From Conus ventricosus (lineage: Eukaryota; Mollusca; Gastropoda; Neogastropoda; Conidae), in assembly GCA_018398815.1 (NCBI GenBank), contig CM031604.1:52358835-52422834 (forward strand): a stretch of 64,000 nt of DNA, read 5' to 3'. This document shows positions 1 to 10,579 of the stretch, piece after piece; position 1 is the first letter of the stretch; every line of letters begins with the position of its first letter. A model generated the notes under the pieces. That model had not been told where the DNA came from and made no database searches. It was given only the letters and a program-made list of their open reading frames with translations. The position numbers and the translations under genes are program-made.

Positions 1-234
1 CTAAAGAATTCTTTCCCTAGTTCGTTTTGACTTTTCCCCTCGTATGGGGGATTATACCATATGATTTTTCTTTTCCTATTTTTCTTGCTTTAAATTTGTG
101 TTGTTGTATATATATATATAAAAGCCCTGATGTGGGCCTTTGCGGTCGGCTGGGCTTTAAAACAACATTATTTTATATATATACATATTATATATATATA
201 TTTTAATATATATATATGTTGTGTGGGTGTGTGT
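1..234. repeat. AT-rich flank with LINE 3' tail
   Basis: No gene seen. Positions 121-170 match the 3' tail of the LINE found at 4862-4912, 10495-10545 and 11595-11640 (CCTGATGTGG, then GGTCGGCTGGGC). It is followed by (TA)n and (TG)n tracts. Confidence 0.5.
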
Positions 235-504
235 GTGTGTGTGTGTGGGGTGTGTGTGTGAAATAACAAGATTTCATATGTTTCACTGGTTCCCCACCCC
301 GGACTTCATTTCAAAGCTTTGGCCTTTTGTTTTGGCTTGGTCACTGGACAGACAAGATATATGACAAAAATTATATATATGTATGTGTATATATATATAT
401 ATATATATATGAAAAATATATATATATAAATATATATATATATAAAATCAGAGTTAAAAGCCCTTAGAATGTTAAAAGTGCTCGACCCCTGTGGGAGCGA
501 ATAC

Positions 505-655
505 CAGTTTAAAGTACGGTTTTTAAAAAGGAAGAATTAAAAAACCTACAGGCCTGTTTCAAGCTAAAACGCTCTCGTCACGAGAGCGTTTTAGCTTGAA
601 ACAGGCCTTAGTTTTTTAATTCTTCATTTTAAAACCGTATTTTTAAACTGGTATA
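505..655. repeat. Short palindrome beside PLE, type 1, unit 1
   Basis: Inverted repeat with arms of ~70 bases centred near 583 (CGCTCTCG / CGAGAGCG). Each arm contains GAAACAGGCC, which also forms the self-complementary ACAGGCCTGT next to GAAA, like a hammerhead stem III. It is flanked by (TA)n. Confidence 0.7.
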
Positions 656-662
656 ATATATA

Positions 663-699
<37 letters not shown>

Positions 700-701
<2 letters not shown>

Positions 702-2568
702 CAATGATTAAAAGCAAATTTAAAACCGGGACTACAAATTTTTTTCGAGGTCTTTCCTCTCTTCAGATCCCGTGCCAATCCCCTGCCTATGACCTCGATC
801 GTATATATGTGTTTGGATGTGAACTGTAGTCCAGTTGGGTTGTGTTGCACGTGTTGTGCGAGGGGGGCCCTGTTTGGGGTAAAATCTTTCTTTATTGAGT
901 ATGAGGGGTTGTGGTGCAAAGTGTTGTGCAAGGGGGGGGCCCTGTTAGGGTTGTAAGTCTTTCTTTCTCATTTATATGAGGGGTCCTATCAGGGTTGCTA
1001 TTTTTTACTTGTTGATAAAAATTTCCTTTTGTGCCTGCAACTGTCTACGTTTCAACTCTTGTGTTCAATGTAGCCATACTAGGTTTGCATAGAATCACCA
1101 CTTTTCTGTTGTGCACAAAATTACATCTCTTTGTGCTATTATTGTAGTGCTGCTTTTCTGATTATTTTCCATGTGATTTAAAATCTGTATTCTTTCTTAA
1201 GATCCCATATATGTTTACTTAATTCGTTTGGTGTTTGTATTTTTCATACTTAAAAGATTGCTTGTGATTGGCGTACCTGGCTTTAAATTTGTTTTCTGTG
1301 ATCCCATGTAATGTCTCTTTGCCTCTTTTCGTTGTCACAGTGGTTTTGGGAAAACGATGTTGTCTGAGAGACATTTGGGTTTTTCAGAGGCATTGCTCTT
1401 TGATTGTGCAATTGCAAGTTTTTCCCTTTTCACCCTCGTTTTTGACGTTGGTTTTCTTTTTGTTTGAAGCATAATTATTTTTTTAAATTTTGGGATACAA
1501 GAGAAGATAGTTTGATGTGTTCTTGTTGAATATTTTGAAAAAGTTTATGGTCTTTCTGGAACGTTTTTGTTAGTATTTTGAAGAATTTCCTTTGCCAATG
1601 TTGGTTTTCACTCTACCATCATATGGTGGGGTTTTACCAGGTTATTTTCCTCTTCTGTTTTTCTTCTGCTTCCAGTGGTACTTTCAGGTTCATATTTCAA
1701 CTTGTAGTTGTGTCCACTTTTCAACAGTGCTTCTTGGTAGTCCGTTGCTGCATCGTTTAATATTTCTTCGTTGCAGGAAAGGTTGGGGTAACCCCTTGTT
1801 TATCCCTTGTGGTATCGTTTTATGATTGTTGGTGGGTGGTTATCATGGAATTTTTCATAGAATGTGTAAACATTGGGTTTTTTGTATGGTCGTATTGGTT
1901 TTTTTTAAATCTAGTGTTACATCCAAGTAGTTGACTACTTTTTGTTGCTTCTATTGTAATTTTTAAGTTGTGGATTTGGAACAATTTTCATAGCTCTTTT
2001 TTTTTATTCTCTACCTCTCTAGGTGTATTGTCCAGTGCCGCCAATCCGTCGTCTCTGTACAGCCCCAAATCTATGCCCAAGTAGTTTGTGCATTTTTGAC
2101 AATAGTAACAGGCCCACTATCCGCAGTTTCTGCACCATCATATGAACCCATTTGTAACTCAAAAATCGAATTAAATCTGTTTTTTTCATGTAAGGCTCCT
2201 TTTTATTATACAACACTGTTTTTTTGTGTGGAATATGATTTCCAATTCTGAATTTGTTATCTCAGTATATTTGGTAGTAAATTCCAAAGCTTTCCTGAGC
2301 AATTCTTCATTGATGGATGGGTAAAAATCTACAATGTCGAATGCGATAAAGGGTTTTTCTGTTTGTTTGTTTAATTTTTGGGAAACCCTTGCACCCCCTC
2401 ATGATATTTTTCCAAAGGTTCAGTTCAAGATTTGATTTGGCATCAGCTACTATTTTTTCTAAGGATTTGCTTGCTTACTCTTCCTAGTTCAGATTTTGTT
2501 GGGGGTTGATCAGTCTACATGAGGGGTTTGTTTTGAAAATTAAGTTTATGATCTTTGAGTGTTATAAA
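700..2568 (-). mobile_element. Penelope-like retroelement, truncated, unit 1 left arm
   Basis: Reverse complement of 2569-4440. On the minus strand, frames broken by indels encode reverse-transcriptase pieces and then a C-terminal GIY-YIG endonuclease. The 5' part of the ORF is cut off at the palindrome centre, inside the RT finger region. A hammerhead-like motif lies at its 3' end (727-772). It is not functional as it stands. Confidence 0.75.
727..772 (-). ncRNA. Hammerhead ribozyme motif, unit 1 minus strand
   Basis: Matches the other copies, with core CTGAAGA and stem II intact. The stem III strand is altered to a run of A (a T run on the plus strand), which removes the G-C pair of stem III. 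Confidence 0.5.
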
Positions 2569-4440
2569 TTTATAACACTCAAAGATCATAAACTTAATTT
2601 TCAAAAAAAACCCCTCATGTAGACTGATCAACCCCACAAATCTGAACTAGGAAGAAATAAGCAAGCAATCCTAGAAAAAATAGTAGCTGATGCCAAATCA
2701 AAACTTGAACTGAAACCCTTTGGAAAAATATCATGAGGTGGTGCAGTGGTTCCAAAAATTAAACAAACAAAACAGAACAACCTTATCGCATTCGACATTG
2801 TGGATTTTTACCCATCCATCAATGAAAAAATTGCTCAGGAAAGCTTTGGAATTTACTACCAAATATACTGAGATAACAAATTCAGAATTGGAAATCATAT
2901 TCCACACAAAAAAAAAACAGTGTTGTATAATAAAAAGGAGCCTTACATGAAAAAAACAGATTTTAATTCGACTTTTGACGTTACAATGGGTTCATATGAT
3001 GGTGCAGAAACATGCGAGATAGTGGGCCTGTTACTATTTTCAAAATGCACAAAAATACTTGGGCTAGAGTTGGCTGTACAGAGACGACGATTGGCGGCAA
3101 CCCGGACAATACACCTAGAGAGGTAGAGAATAAAAAGAAAGAGCTATGTAAATTGGGTTCCAAAATCACAACTTAAAAATTACAATAGAAGCCAACAAAA
3201 AAGAGTCAACTACTTGGATGTAACACTAGATTTAAACAAAAACAATACAGACCCTACAAAAAACCCAATGATACACCATTATATGTAAATTCCATGAGTA
3301 AAACCCCCCACCAACAATCATAAAAACGATACCACAAGGGATAAACAAGAGGTTATCCAACCTTTCCCGCCAACGAAGAAATATTCAACGATGCAGCAAC
3401 GTACCAAGAAGCACTGTTGAAAAGTGGACACAAAATACAAGTTGAAATATGAACCTGAAAGTACCACTGGGAAGCAGGAAGAAAAACAGAAAGAGGAAAA
3501 TAACCTGGTTTCAACCCACCATATGATGGTAGAGTGAAAACAACATTGGCAAAGAATTCTTCAAAATACTAACAGAATCGTTCCAGAAAGACCATAAACT
3601 TTTCAAAATATTCAACAAGAACACTATCAAACTATCTTACTCTTGTATGCCCAAAACTTAAAAAAATAATTGATGCTTCAAACAAAAGAAAACCAACGTC
3701 AAAAAAAGAGGGTGACAAAAGGAAAACTTGCAATTGCACAATCAAAGAGCAATGCCCTCTGAACAACCATGTCTCTCTGACAACATCGTAAAACCAAGCC
3801 ACTGTGACACGAAAGAGGCAAAGAGACATACATAGGGATCACAGAAAACCCAAAATTTAAAGCCAGGTACGCCAATCACAAGCAATCTTTTAAGTATGAA
3901 AAAAACAAACACCAAACAGAATTAAGTAAACATATATGGGATCTTAAGAAAAAAAATACAGATTTTAAACATCACATGAAAATAATCAGAAAAGCAGCAG
4001 CATACAATAATAGCACAAAGAGATGTAATTTGTGCACACAGAAAAGTGGATGATTCATGCAAACCTAGATGGCTACATTGAACACAAGAGTTGAAATCGT
4101 AGACAGTTGCAGGCACAAAAGGAAATTTTTATCAACAAGTATTAAAAAAGCAACCCTGATAAGGACCCCTCATACTCAAAAGAGAAAGAAAGACTTACAA
4201 CCCTAACAGGGCCCCCCCCCCTTGCACAACACGTCAACACCCCTCATACTCAATAAAGAAAGACTTACAACCCTAACAGGGCCCCCCCGCACAACACGTG
4301 CAACACAACCCAACTGGACTACAGTTCACAATCCAAACACATATATACGATCGAGGTCCCGTAGCAGGGGATTGGCACGGGATCTGAAAAGAGGAAAGAC
4401 CTCGAAACAAATTTGTAGTCCCGGTTTTAAGATTTGCTTT
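2569..4440 (+). mobile_element. Penelope-like retroelement, truncated, unit 1 right arm
   Basis: Plus-strand copy with broken frames. Visible are an RT motif-A-like DIVDFYPSI region, GSYDGAETCEIVGL, an active-site YRDDG region damaged by indels, NYLDVTLDLNKN (the motif-E-like FLDV signature of Penelope-type RTs), and a GIY-YIG tail. Noisier than the unit 2 copy. Confidence 0.75.
4378..4423 (+). ncRNA. Hammerhead ribozyme motif, core mutated
   Basis: Same fold as 10004-10050 but the core reads CTGAAAA. The invariant G8 is replaced by A, so it should be inactive if the base call is right. Confidence 0.55.
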
Positions 4441-4634
4441 TAATCATTGTTTTAGCTGCTCCCGCATGGTTGAGCACTTTTTCAAAAAAAAGCCGGAAAA
4501 TATACTCCAAGCTATATATATATATATATATATATAATAAATAAAATATAAAATATAATATATATATATGAATATAACCAAAGAGCCTAAATGATTTTAA
4601 AAAGGTGCTCGACCCTTGGGGAGCACATTTTTCA

Positions 4635-4798
4635 ATGATGTTAAAAAGGAAGGTTAAAAAAAATCGAGGTTAAAACTCTACAAAATTTTTTTCGAGCTTG
4701 CTGCGCTGTCATCAGGATCCTGATGACAGCGCAGCAAGCTCGAAAAAAATTTGTAGAGTTTAACCTCGAGTTTTTAACCTTCCTTTTAACATCATTGA
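4635..4798. repeat. Short palindrome beside PLE, type 2, unit 1
   Basis: Near-perfect inverted repeat centred between 4717 and 4718 on TCATCAGGATCCTGATGA. Each arm continues through GCTCGAAA and an AATTTGTAGAG motif. Confidence 0.75.
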
Positions 4799-4934
4799 CA
4801 TATATATATTATATATTATATATATATAATATATACACACACTTATAGTGTGTTGGGATGTATACACCTGATGTGGCCCTTTGCGGTCGGCTGGGCTATA
4901 AGCAACATTAACTTTTTCTTATGTATGCCTGTAT

Positions 4935-5805
4935 AAATTCCCCTCCTTTTCAGAAATGTTTACTGATGGTTCAAAGTCCCAAGATGGAGTGGCTTGTGCA
5001 GCCTATTGCCAGGTGTCCTTCTCAGATATTATCAAAACATATTCCGTCAGATACTTCTGTTTACTCTGATGAATTTACAGCTTTTGTTCTAGACTGAAGA
5101 TAATCTCTTATTAAAACAGGATTTTCTTATTTAATTTTGTCTGATTCGCTGTCAGCTTTGGAGGCCATAGCTGGCCGTAACCTCCATTTCCTGAACTTCA
5201 AAATTTTTTAAAAACTTTTACCTCGTTGAAAGCAGAAGGTCACAACATTGTTCTTGCTTGGGTTCCCGGTCATGTTGGCAATGGGGGAATGAAATGGCTG
5301 ATCGTTTGGCCAACAATGCCACAATTAGGAAACAGATAGATCTAAAACTGAAAGTTAATGATTTTGGCTGATTGTTTGGCCAAAAATGCCACAATTAGGA
5401 AAAAAGATAGATCTAAAACTGAAGTTAATGATTATGTCGAGGTCAGAACTAAAACTGAAAGTTAATGATTATGTCAGTTTACCTCGGCAGGAGGACTGAA
5501 ATACACAGAGGGATAACAAAATTTTCCAGAACCATCCAAACCTAAAAGAGTTTCCTCTCAGCAACCTCTTGTTGGTTGGAAAGAAGAAAAAGTTTTATGC
5601 CGCTGTACTCTGGCCATTCGATTTTTAAACTATCATACCTTTTACAGAGTGAAGAAGCTCTGCAGTGCATTCCATGTCATGTACCACTCACAATGAAACA
5701 TATTCTTTTAGAGTGTTGGGACTTGCATGACGTGAGACACAAACATTTTACAGCAATCCATGAAAACTTTGTTCAGAGATGTTCCACGTGATGTGATTTA
5801 TTATT
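4935..5805 (+). mobile_element. LINE 3' fragment with RNase H domain, unit 1
   Basis: Frame-broken translation shows FTDGSK, DSLSALEAIAGRN, HNIVLAWVPGHVG and MADRLANNATIRK, the order of an RNase H domain at the end of an I/Jockey-type LINE ORF2. The family C-terminal segment CRLYSGHS, CIPCHVPLTMKHILLECW follows. A ~68 bp piece around MADRLANNA is duplicated internally. Confidence 0.72.
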
Positions 5806-6129
5806 TCTGGGAAAGAGGAAATTTTTAACATTTTGTTATTATTGATTGAATTTTTTTGTGGGGTTGTGTGTGTGGGGTGTGTGTTGGGGTGTGAAATAAC
5901 AGATTCATATGTTTCACTGGTTCCTCACAGGGACTTCATTTCAAAGCTTGGCCTTTTGTTTTGGCTTGGTCACTGGACAGACAAGATAATGACAAAATTA
6001 TATATATGTATGTGTATATATATATATATATTAATATGTATATATATATTATATATATATATATATATTAAAATCAGAGTTAAAAAGCCACTTAGAATGT
6101 TAAAAGTGCTCGACCATGTAGGGAGCGAC

Positions 6130-6283
6130 ATACCAGTTTAAAGTACGGTTTTAAAATGGAAGAATTAAAAAACTACAGGCCTGTTTCAAGCTAAAACGCT
6201 CTCGTCCACGGAGAGCGTTTTAGCTTGAAACAGGCCTGTAGGTTTTTTAATTCTTCCATTTTAAACCGTATTTTAAACTGGTA
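6130..6283. repeat. Short palindrome beside PLE, type 1, unit 2
   Basis: Second copy of the palindrome near 583, with arms from ACCAGTTT to AAACTGGT and a loop of a few bases near 6207. The arm reads GAGAGCGTTTTAGCTTGAAAC followed by AGGCCTGTAGG. Flanked by (TA)n on both sides. Confidence 0.75.
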
Positions 6284-6287
6284 TATA

Positions 6288-6318
<31 letters not shown>

Positions 6319-6335
6319 ATATATAATATAAAACA

Positions 6336-8198
6336 ATGATTAAAAGCAAATCTTAAAACCGGGACTACAAATTTGTTTCGAGGTCTTTCCTCTCTTCAGA
6401 TTCCCGTGCCAATCCCCTGCTACTGACCTCGATCGTATATATGTGTTTGGATTGTGAACTGTAGTCCAGTTGGGTGTGTGCACGTGTTGTGCGAGGGGGG
6501 CCCTGTTAGGGTTGTAAGTCTTTCTTTATTGGTTATGAGGGGTTGTGTTGCACGTGTTGTGCAAGGGGGGGGCCCTGTTAGGGTTGTAAGTCTTTCTTTC
6601 TCTATTGAGTATGAGGGGTCCTATCGGGTTGCTATTTTACTTGTTGATAAAATTTCCTTTTGTGCCTGCAACTGTCTACGATTTCAACTCTTGTGTTCAA
6701 TGTAGCCATACTAGGTTTGCATAGAATCATCCACTTTTCTGTTGTGCACAAATTACATCTCTTTGTGCTATTATTGTATGCTGCTGCTTTTCTGATTATT
6801 TTCCATGTGATGTTAAAATCTGTATTTTCTTTCTTAAGATCCCATATATGTTTACTTAATTCTGTTTGGTGTTTGTATTTTTCATACTTAAAAGATTGCT
6901 TGTGATTGGCGTACCTGGCTTTAAATTTGTTTTCTGTGATCCCTATGTATGTCTCTTTGCCTCTTTCGTTGTCACAGTGGCTTGGTATACGATGTTGTCA
7001 GAGAGACATTGGTTGTTCAGAGGGCATTGCTCTTTGATTGTGCAATTGCAGTTTTCCGTTTGTCACCCTCGTTTTTGACGTTGGTTTTCTTTTTGTTTGA
7101 AGCATCAATATTTTTTTAAGATTTGGCATACAAGAGTAAGATAGTTGATAGTGTTCTTGTTGATATTTTGAAAAGTTTATGGTCTTTTGGAACGATTCTG
7201 TTAGTATTTTGAAGAATTTCTTTGCCAATGTTGGTTTTCACTCTACCATCATATGGTGGGTTGTACCAGGTTATTTTCCTCTTTCTGTTTTTCTTCTGCT
7301 TCCAGTGGTACTTTCAGGTTCATATTTCAACTTGTAGTTGTGTCACTTTTCAACAGTGCTTCTTGGTAGTCCGTTGCTGCATCGTTGGAATATTTCTTCG
7401 TTGCAGGAAAGGTTGGATAACCTCTTGTTTATCCCTTGTGGTATCGTTTTTATGATTGTTGGTGGGTGGTTACTCATGGAATTTACATAGAATGGTGTAT
7501 CATTGGGTTTTTTGTATGGTCTGTATTGGTTTTTGTTTAAATCTAGTGTTACATCCAAGTAGTTGACTACTTTTTTGTTGGCTTCTATTGTAATTTTTAA
7601 GTTGTGATTTTGGAACAATTTACATAGCTCTTTCTTTTATTCTCTACCTCTCTAGGTGTATTGTCCAGTGCCGCCAATCCGTCGTCTCTGGTACAGCCCA
7701 AATCTATGCCCAAGTAGTTTGTGCATTTTTGACAATAGTAACAGGCCCACTATCTCGCATGTTTCTGCACCATCATATGAACCCATTGTAACGTCAAAAG
7801 TCGAATTAAATCTGTTTTTTTCATGTAAGGCTCCTTTTTATTATACAACACTGTTTTTTTTGTGTGGAATATGATTTCCAATTCTGAATTTGTTATCTCA
7901 GTATATTTGGTAGTAAAATTCCAAAGCTTTCCTGAGCAATTCTTCATTGATGGATGGGTATAAATTCTACAATGTCGAATGCGATAAAGGTTGTTCTGTT
8001 TTGTTTTGTTTAATTTTTGGAACCATTGCACCACTCATGAGTATTTTTCCAAAGTTCAGTTCAAGATTTGATTTGGCATCAGCTACTATTTTTCTAGGAT
8101 TTGCTTGCTTACTCTTCCTAGTTAGATTTTGTGGGGTTGATCAGTCTACATGAGGGGTTGTTTTGAAAATTAAGTTTATGATCTTTGAGTGTTATAAA
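6336..8198 (-). mobile_element. Penelope-like retroelement, truncated, unit 2 left arm
   Basis: Minus-strand copy reading away from the palindrome centre. Recognisable pieces are KYTEITNSELEIIFHTKK (RT, ~7,870-7,920), VVNYLDVTLDLNKNQYRPYK (~7,500-7,590) and the GIY-YIG region toward 6,660. Frames are interrupted. Its 3' end carries a hammerhead motif at 6360-6406. Confidence 0.78.
6360..6406 (-). ncRNA. Hammerhead ribozyme motif, minus-strand copy
   Basis: Reverse-complement copy at the 3' end of the minus-strand element. Core CTGAAGA, stem II GAGG/CCTC, GAAA and the short stem III are intact. One extra A sits in the 5' strand of stem I. Confidence 0.72.
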
Positions 8199-10075
8199 TT
8201 TATAACACTCAAAGATCATAAACTTAATTTTCAAAACAACCCCTCATGTAGACTGATCAACCCCACAAAATCTGAACTAGAAGAGTAAGCAAGCAAATCC
8301 TAGAAAAATAGTAGCTGATGCCAAATCAAATCTTGAACTGAACCTTTGGAAAAATACTCATGAGGTGGTGCAGTGGTTCAAAAATTAAACAAACAAAACA
8401 GAACAACCTTTATCGCATTCGACATTGTGGATTTTTACCCATCCATCAATGAAGAATTGTCAGGAAAGCTTTGGAATTTACTACAAATATACTGAGATAA
8501 CAAATTCAGAATTTGGAAATCATATTCCACACAAAAAAAAAACAGTGTTGTATAATTAAAAAGGAGCCTTACATGAAAAAAACAAGATTTTAATTCGACT
8601 TTTGACGTTTACAATGGGTTCATATGATGGTGCAGAAACATGCGAGATAGTGGGCCTGTTACTATTGTCAAAAATGCACAAACTACTTGGGCATAGAGTT
8701 GGGCTGTACAGAGACGGACGGATTGGCGGCACTGGACAATACACCTAGAGAGGTAGAGAATAAAAAGAAAGAGCTATGTAAATTGTTCCAAAATCACAAC
8801 TTAAAAATTACAATAGAAGCCAACAAAAAAGTAGTCAACTACTTGGATGTAACACTAGATTTAAACAAAAACCAATACAGACCATACAAAAAACCCAATG
8901 ATACACCATTATATGTAAATTCCATGAGTAACCACCCACCAACAATCATAAAAACGATACCACAAGGGATAAACAAGAGGTTATCCAACCTTTCCTGCAA
9001 CGAAGAAATATTCAACGTTGCAGCAACGGACTACCAAGAAGCACTGTTGAAAAGTGGACACAAACTACAAGTTGAAATATGAACTAGAAAGTACCACTGG
9101 AAGCAGGAAGAAAAACAGAAAGAGGAAAATAACCTGGTACAACCCACCATATGATGGTAGAGTGAAAACCAAATTGGCAAAGAATTCTTCAAAATACTAA
9201 CAGAATCGTTCCAGAAAGACCATAAACTTTTCAAAATATTCAACAAGAACACTATCAAACTATTCTTACTCTTGTATGCCAAATCTTAAAAAAATAATTG
9301 ATGCTTCAAACAAAAAGAAAACCAACGTCAAAACGAGGGTGACAAAGGAAAAACTTGCAATTGCACAATCAAAGAGCAATGCCCTCTGAACAACCAATGT
9401 CTCTCTGACAACATCGTATACCAAGCCACTGTGACAAAGAAAAGAGGCAAAGAGACATACATAGGGATCACAGAAAACAAATTTAAAGCCAGGTAGCCAA
9501 TCACAAGCAATCTTTTAAGTATGAAAAATACAAACACCAAACAGAATTAAGTAAACATATATGGGATCTTAAGAAAGAAAATACAGATTTAACATCACAT
9601 GGAAAATAATCAGAAAAGCAGCAGCATACAATAATAGCACAAAGAGATGTAATTTGTGCACAACAGAAAAGTGGATGATTCTATGCAAACCTAGTATGGC
9701 TACATTGAACACAAGAGTTGAAATCGTAGACAGTTGCAGGCACAAAAGGAAATTTTTATCAACAAGTATAAAATAGCAACCCTGATAGGACCCCTCATAC
9801 TCATAGAGAAAGAAAGACTTACAACCCTAACAGGCCCCCCCCCCTTGCACAACACGTGCAACACAACCCTATACTCAATAAAGAAAGACTTACAACCCTA
9901 CAGGGCCCCCCCCCCGCACAACACGTGCAACACAACCCAACTGGACTACAGTTCACAATCCAAACACATATATACGATCGAGGTCAGTAGCAGGGGATTG
10001 GCACGGGATCTGAAGAGAGGAAAGGACCTCGAAACAAATTTGTAGTCCCGGTTTTAAGATTTGCTTTTAATCATT
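8199..10075 (+). mobile_element. Penelope-like retroelement, truncated, unit 2 right arm
   Basis: Best copy of the element. The longest open stretch, 8687-9082, encodes 131 residues including PREVENKKKELCKLFQNHN, NYLDVTLDLNKN and LSNLSCNEEIF. Just upstream are the RT DFYPSI and GSYDGAETCEIVGL segments. At 9380-9760 a GIY-YIG domain is visible: CPLNNQCLSDNIVYQATV, ETYIGIT, then KHIWDLKKENTD and a RCNLCTTEKW cysteine motif. RT followed by a C-terminal GIY-YIG nuclease is the Penelope-like architecture; I cannot assign a subclade. The 5' half of the ORF is absent and there are in-frame breaks. Confidence 0.82.
10004..10050 (+). ncRNA. Hammerhead ribozyme motif (PLE-associated)
   Basis: All parts of a type I hammerhead are present: stem I CGGGAT/GTCCCG (10004-10009 with 10045-10050, one G-U), core CTGAAGA (10010-10016, a valid CUGANGA), stem II GAGG/CCTC closed by G-C (10017-10020 with 10027-10030), core GAAA (10031-10034), and a minimal 3-bp stem III ACA/TGT with a 4-base loop. 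Predicted cleavage follows A10044 (GUA). Hammerheads with very short stem III are a known feature of Penelope-like terminal repeats. Confidence 0.8.
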
Positions 10076-10260
10076 GTTTTAGCTGCTCCCGCATGGTTGA
10101 GCACTTTTTCAAAAAAAGCCGGAAAATATACTACCAAGCTATTATATATATATATATATATTATATATATATATATTATATATATATATTATATATATGA
10201 ATATAACCAAGAGCCTAAATGATTTTAAAAGTGCTCGACCCCTTGGGGAGCAACATTTGT

Positions 10261-10422
10261 CAATGATGTTAAAAAGGAAGGTTAAAACTCGAGGTTAAAA
10301 CTCTACAAATTTGTTTCGAGCTTGCTGCGCTGTCATCAGGATCCTGATGACAGCGCAGCAAGCTCGAAACAAATTTGTAGAGTTTTAACCTCGAGTTTTA
10401 ACCTTCCTTTTTAACATCATTG
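10261..10422. repeat. Short palindrome beside PLE, type 2, unit 2
   Basis: Near-perfect ~80-base-arm palindrome centred at 10341/10342. From the centre outward the right arm reads CCTGATGA, then GCTCGAAAC, then the self-complementary ACAAATTTGT followed by A. CUGAUGA and GAAA in this order resemble a hammerhead core, but the 10.1/11.1 pair is C-C, so it is not canonical. Confidence 0.78.
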
Positions 10423-10431
10423 ACATATATA

Positions 10432-10462
<31 letters not shown>

Positions 10463-10579
10463 ACACACACTATATATAGTGTGTTGGCATGTATACAGCC
10501 CTGATGTGGCCCTTTGCGGTCGGCTGGGCTATAAGCAACATTATCTTATCTTATGTAGCCTGTATGAAATTCCCATCCT

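Larger units (their letters stand above)
235..5810. repeat. Tandem unit 1 (~5.6 kb), palindromic PLE + LINE
   Basis: This unit is repeated at 5875-11455 in the same order and orientation with an offset of about 5,624-5,645 bases. Contents in order: TG/TA microsatellite, short palindrome near 583, Penelope-like element on the minus strand, palindrome centre at 2568/2569, the same element on the plus strand, (TA)n, short palindrome centred at 4717/4718, and a LINE RNase H fragment. Many single-base indels, mostly in homopolymers, separate it from unit 2. Confidence 0.85.
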
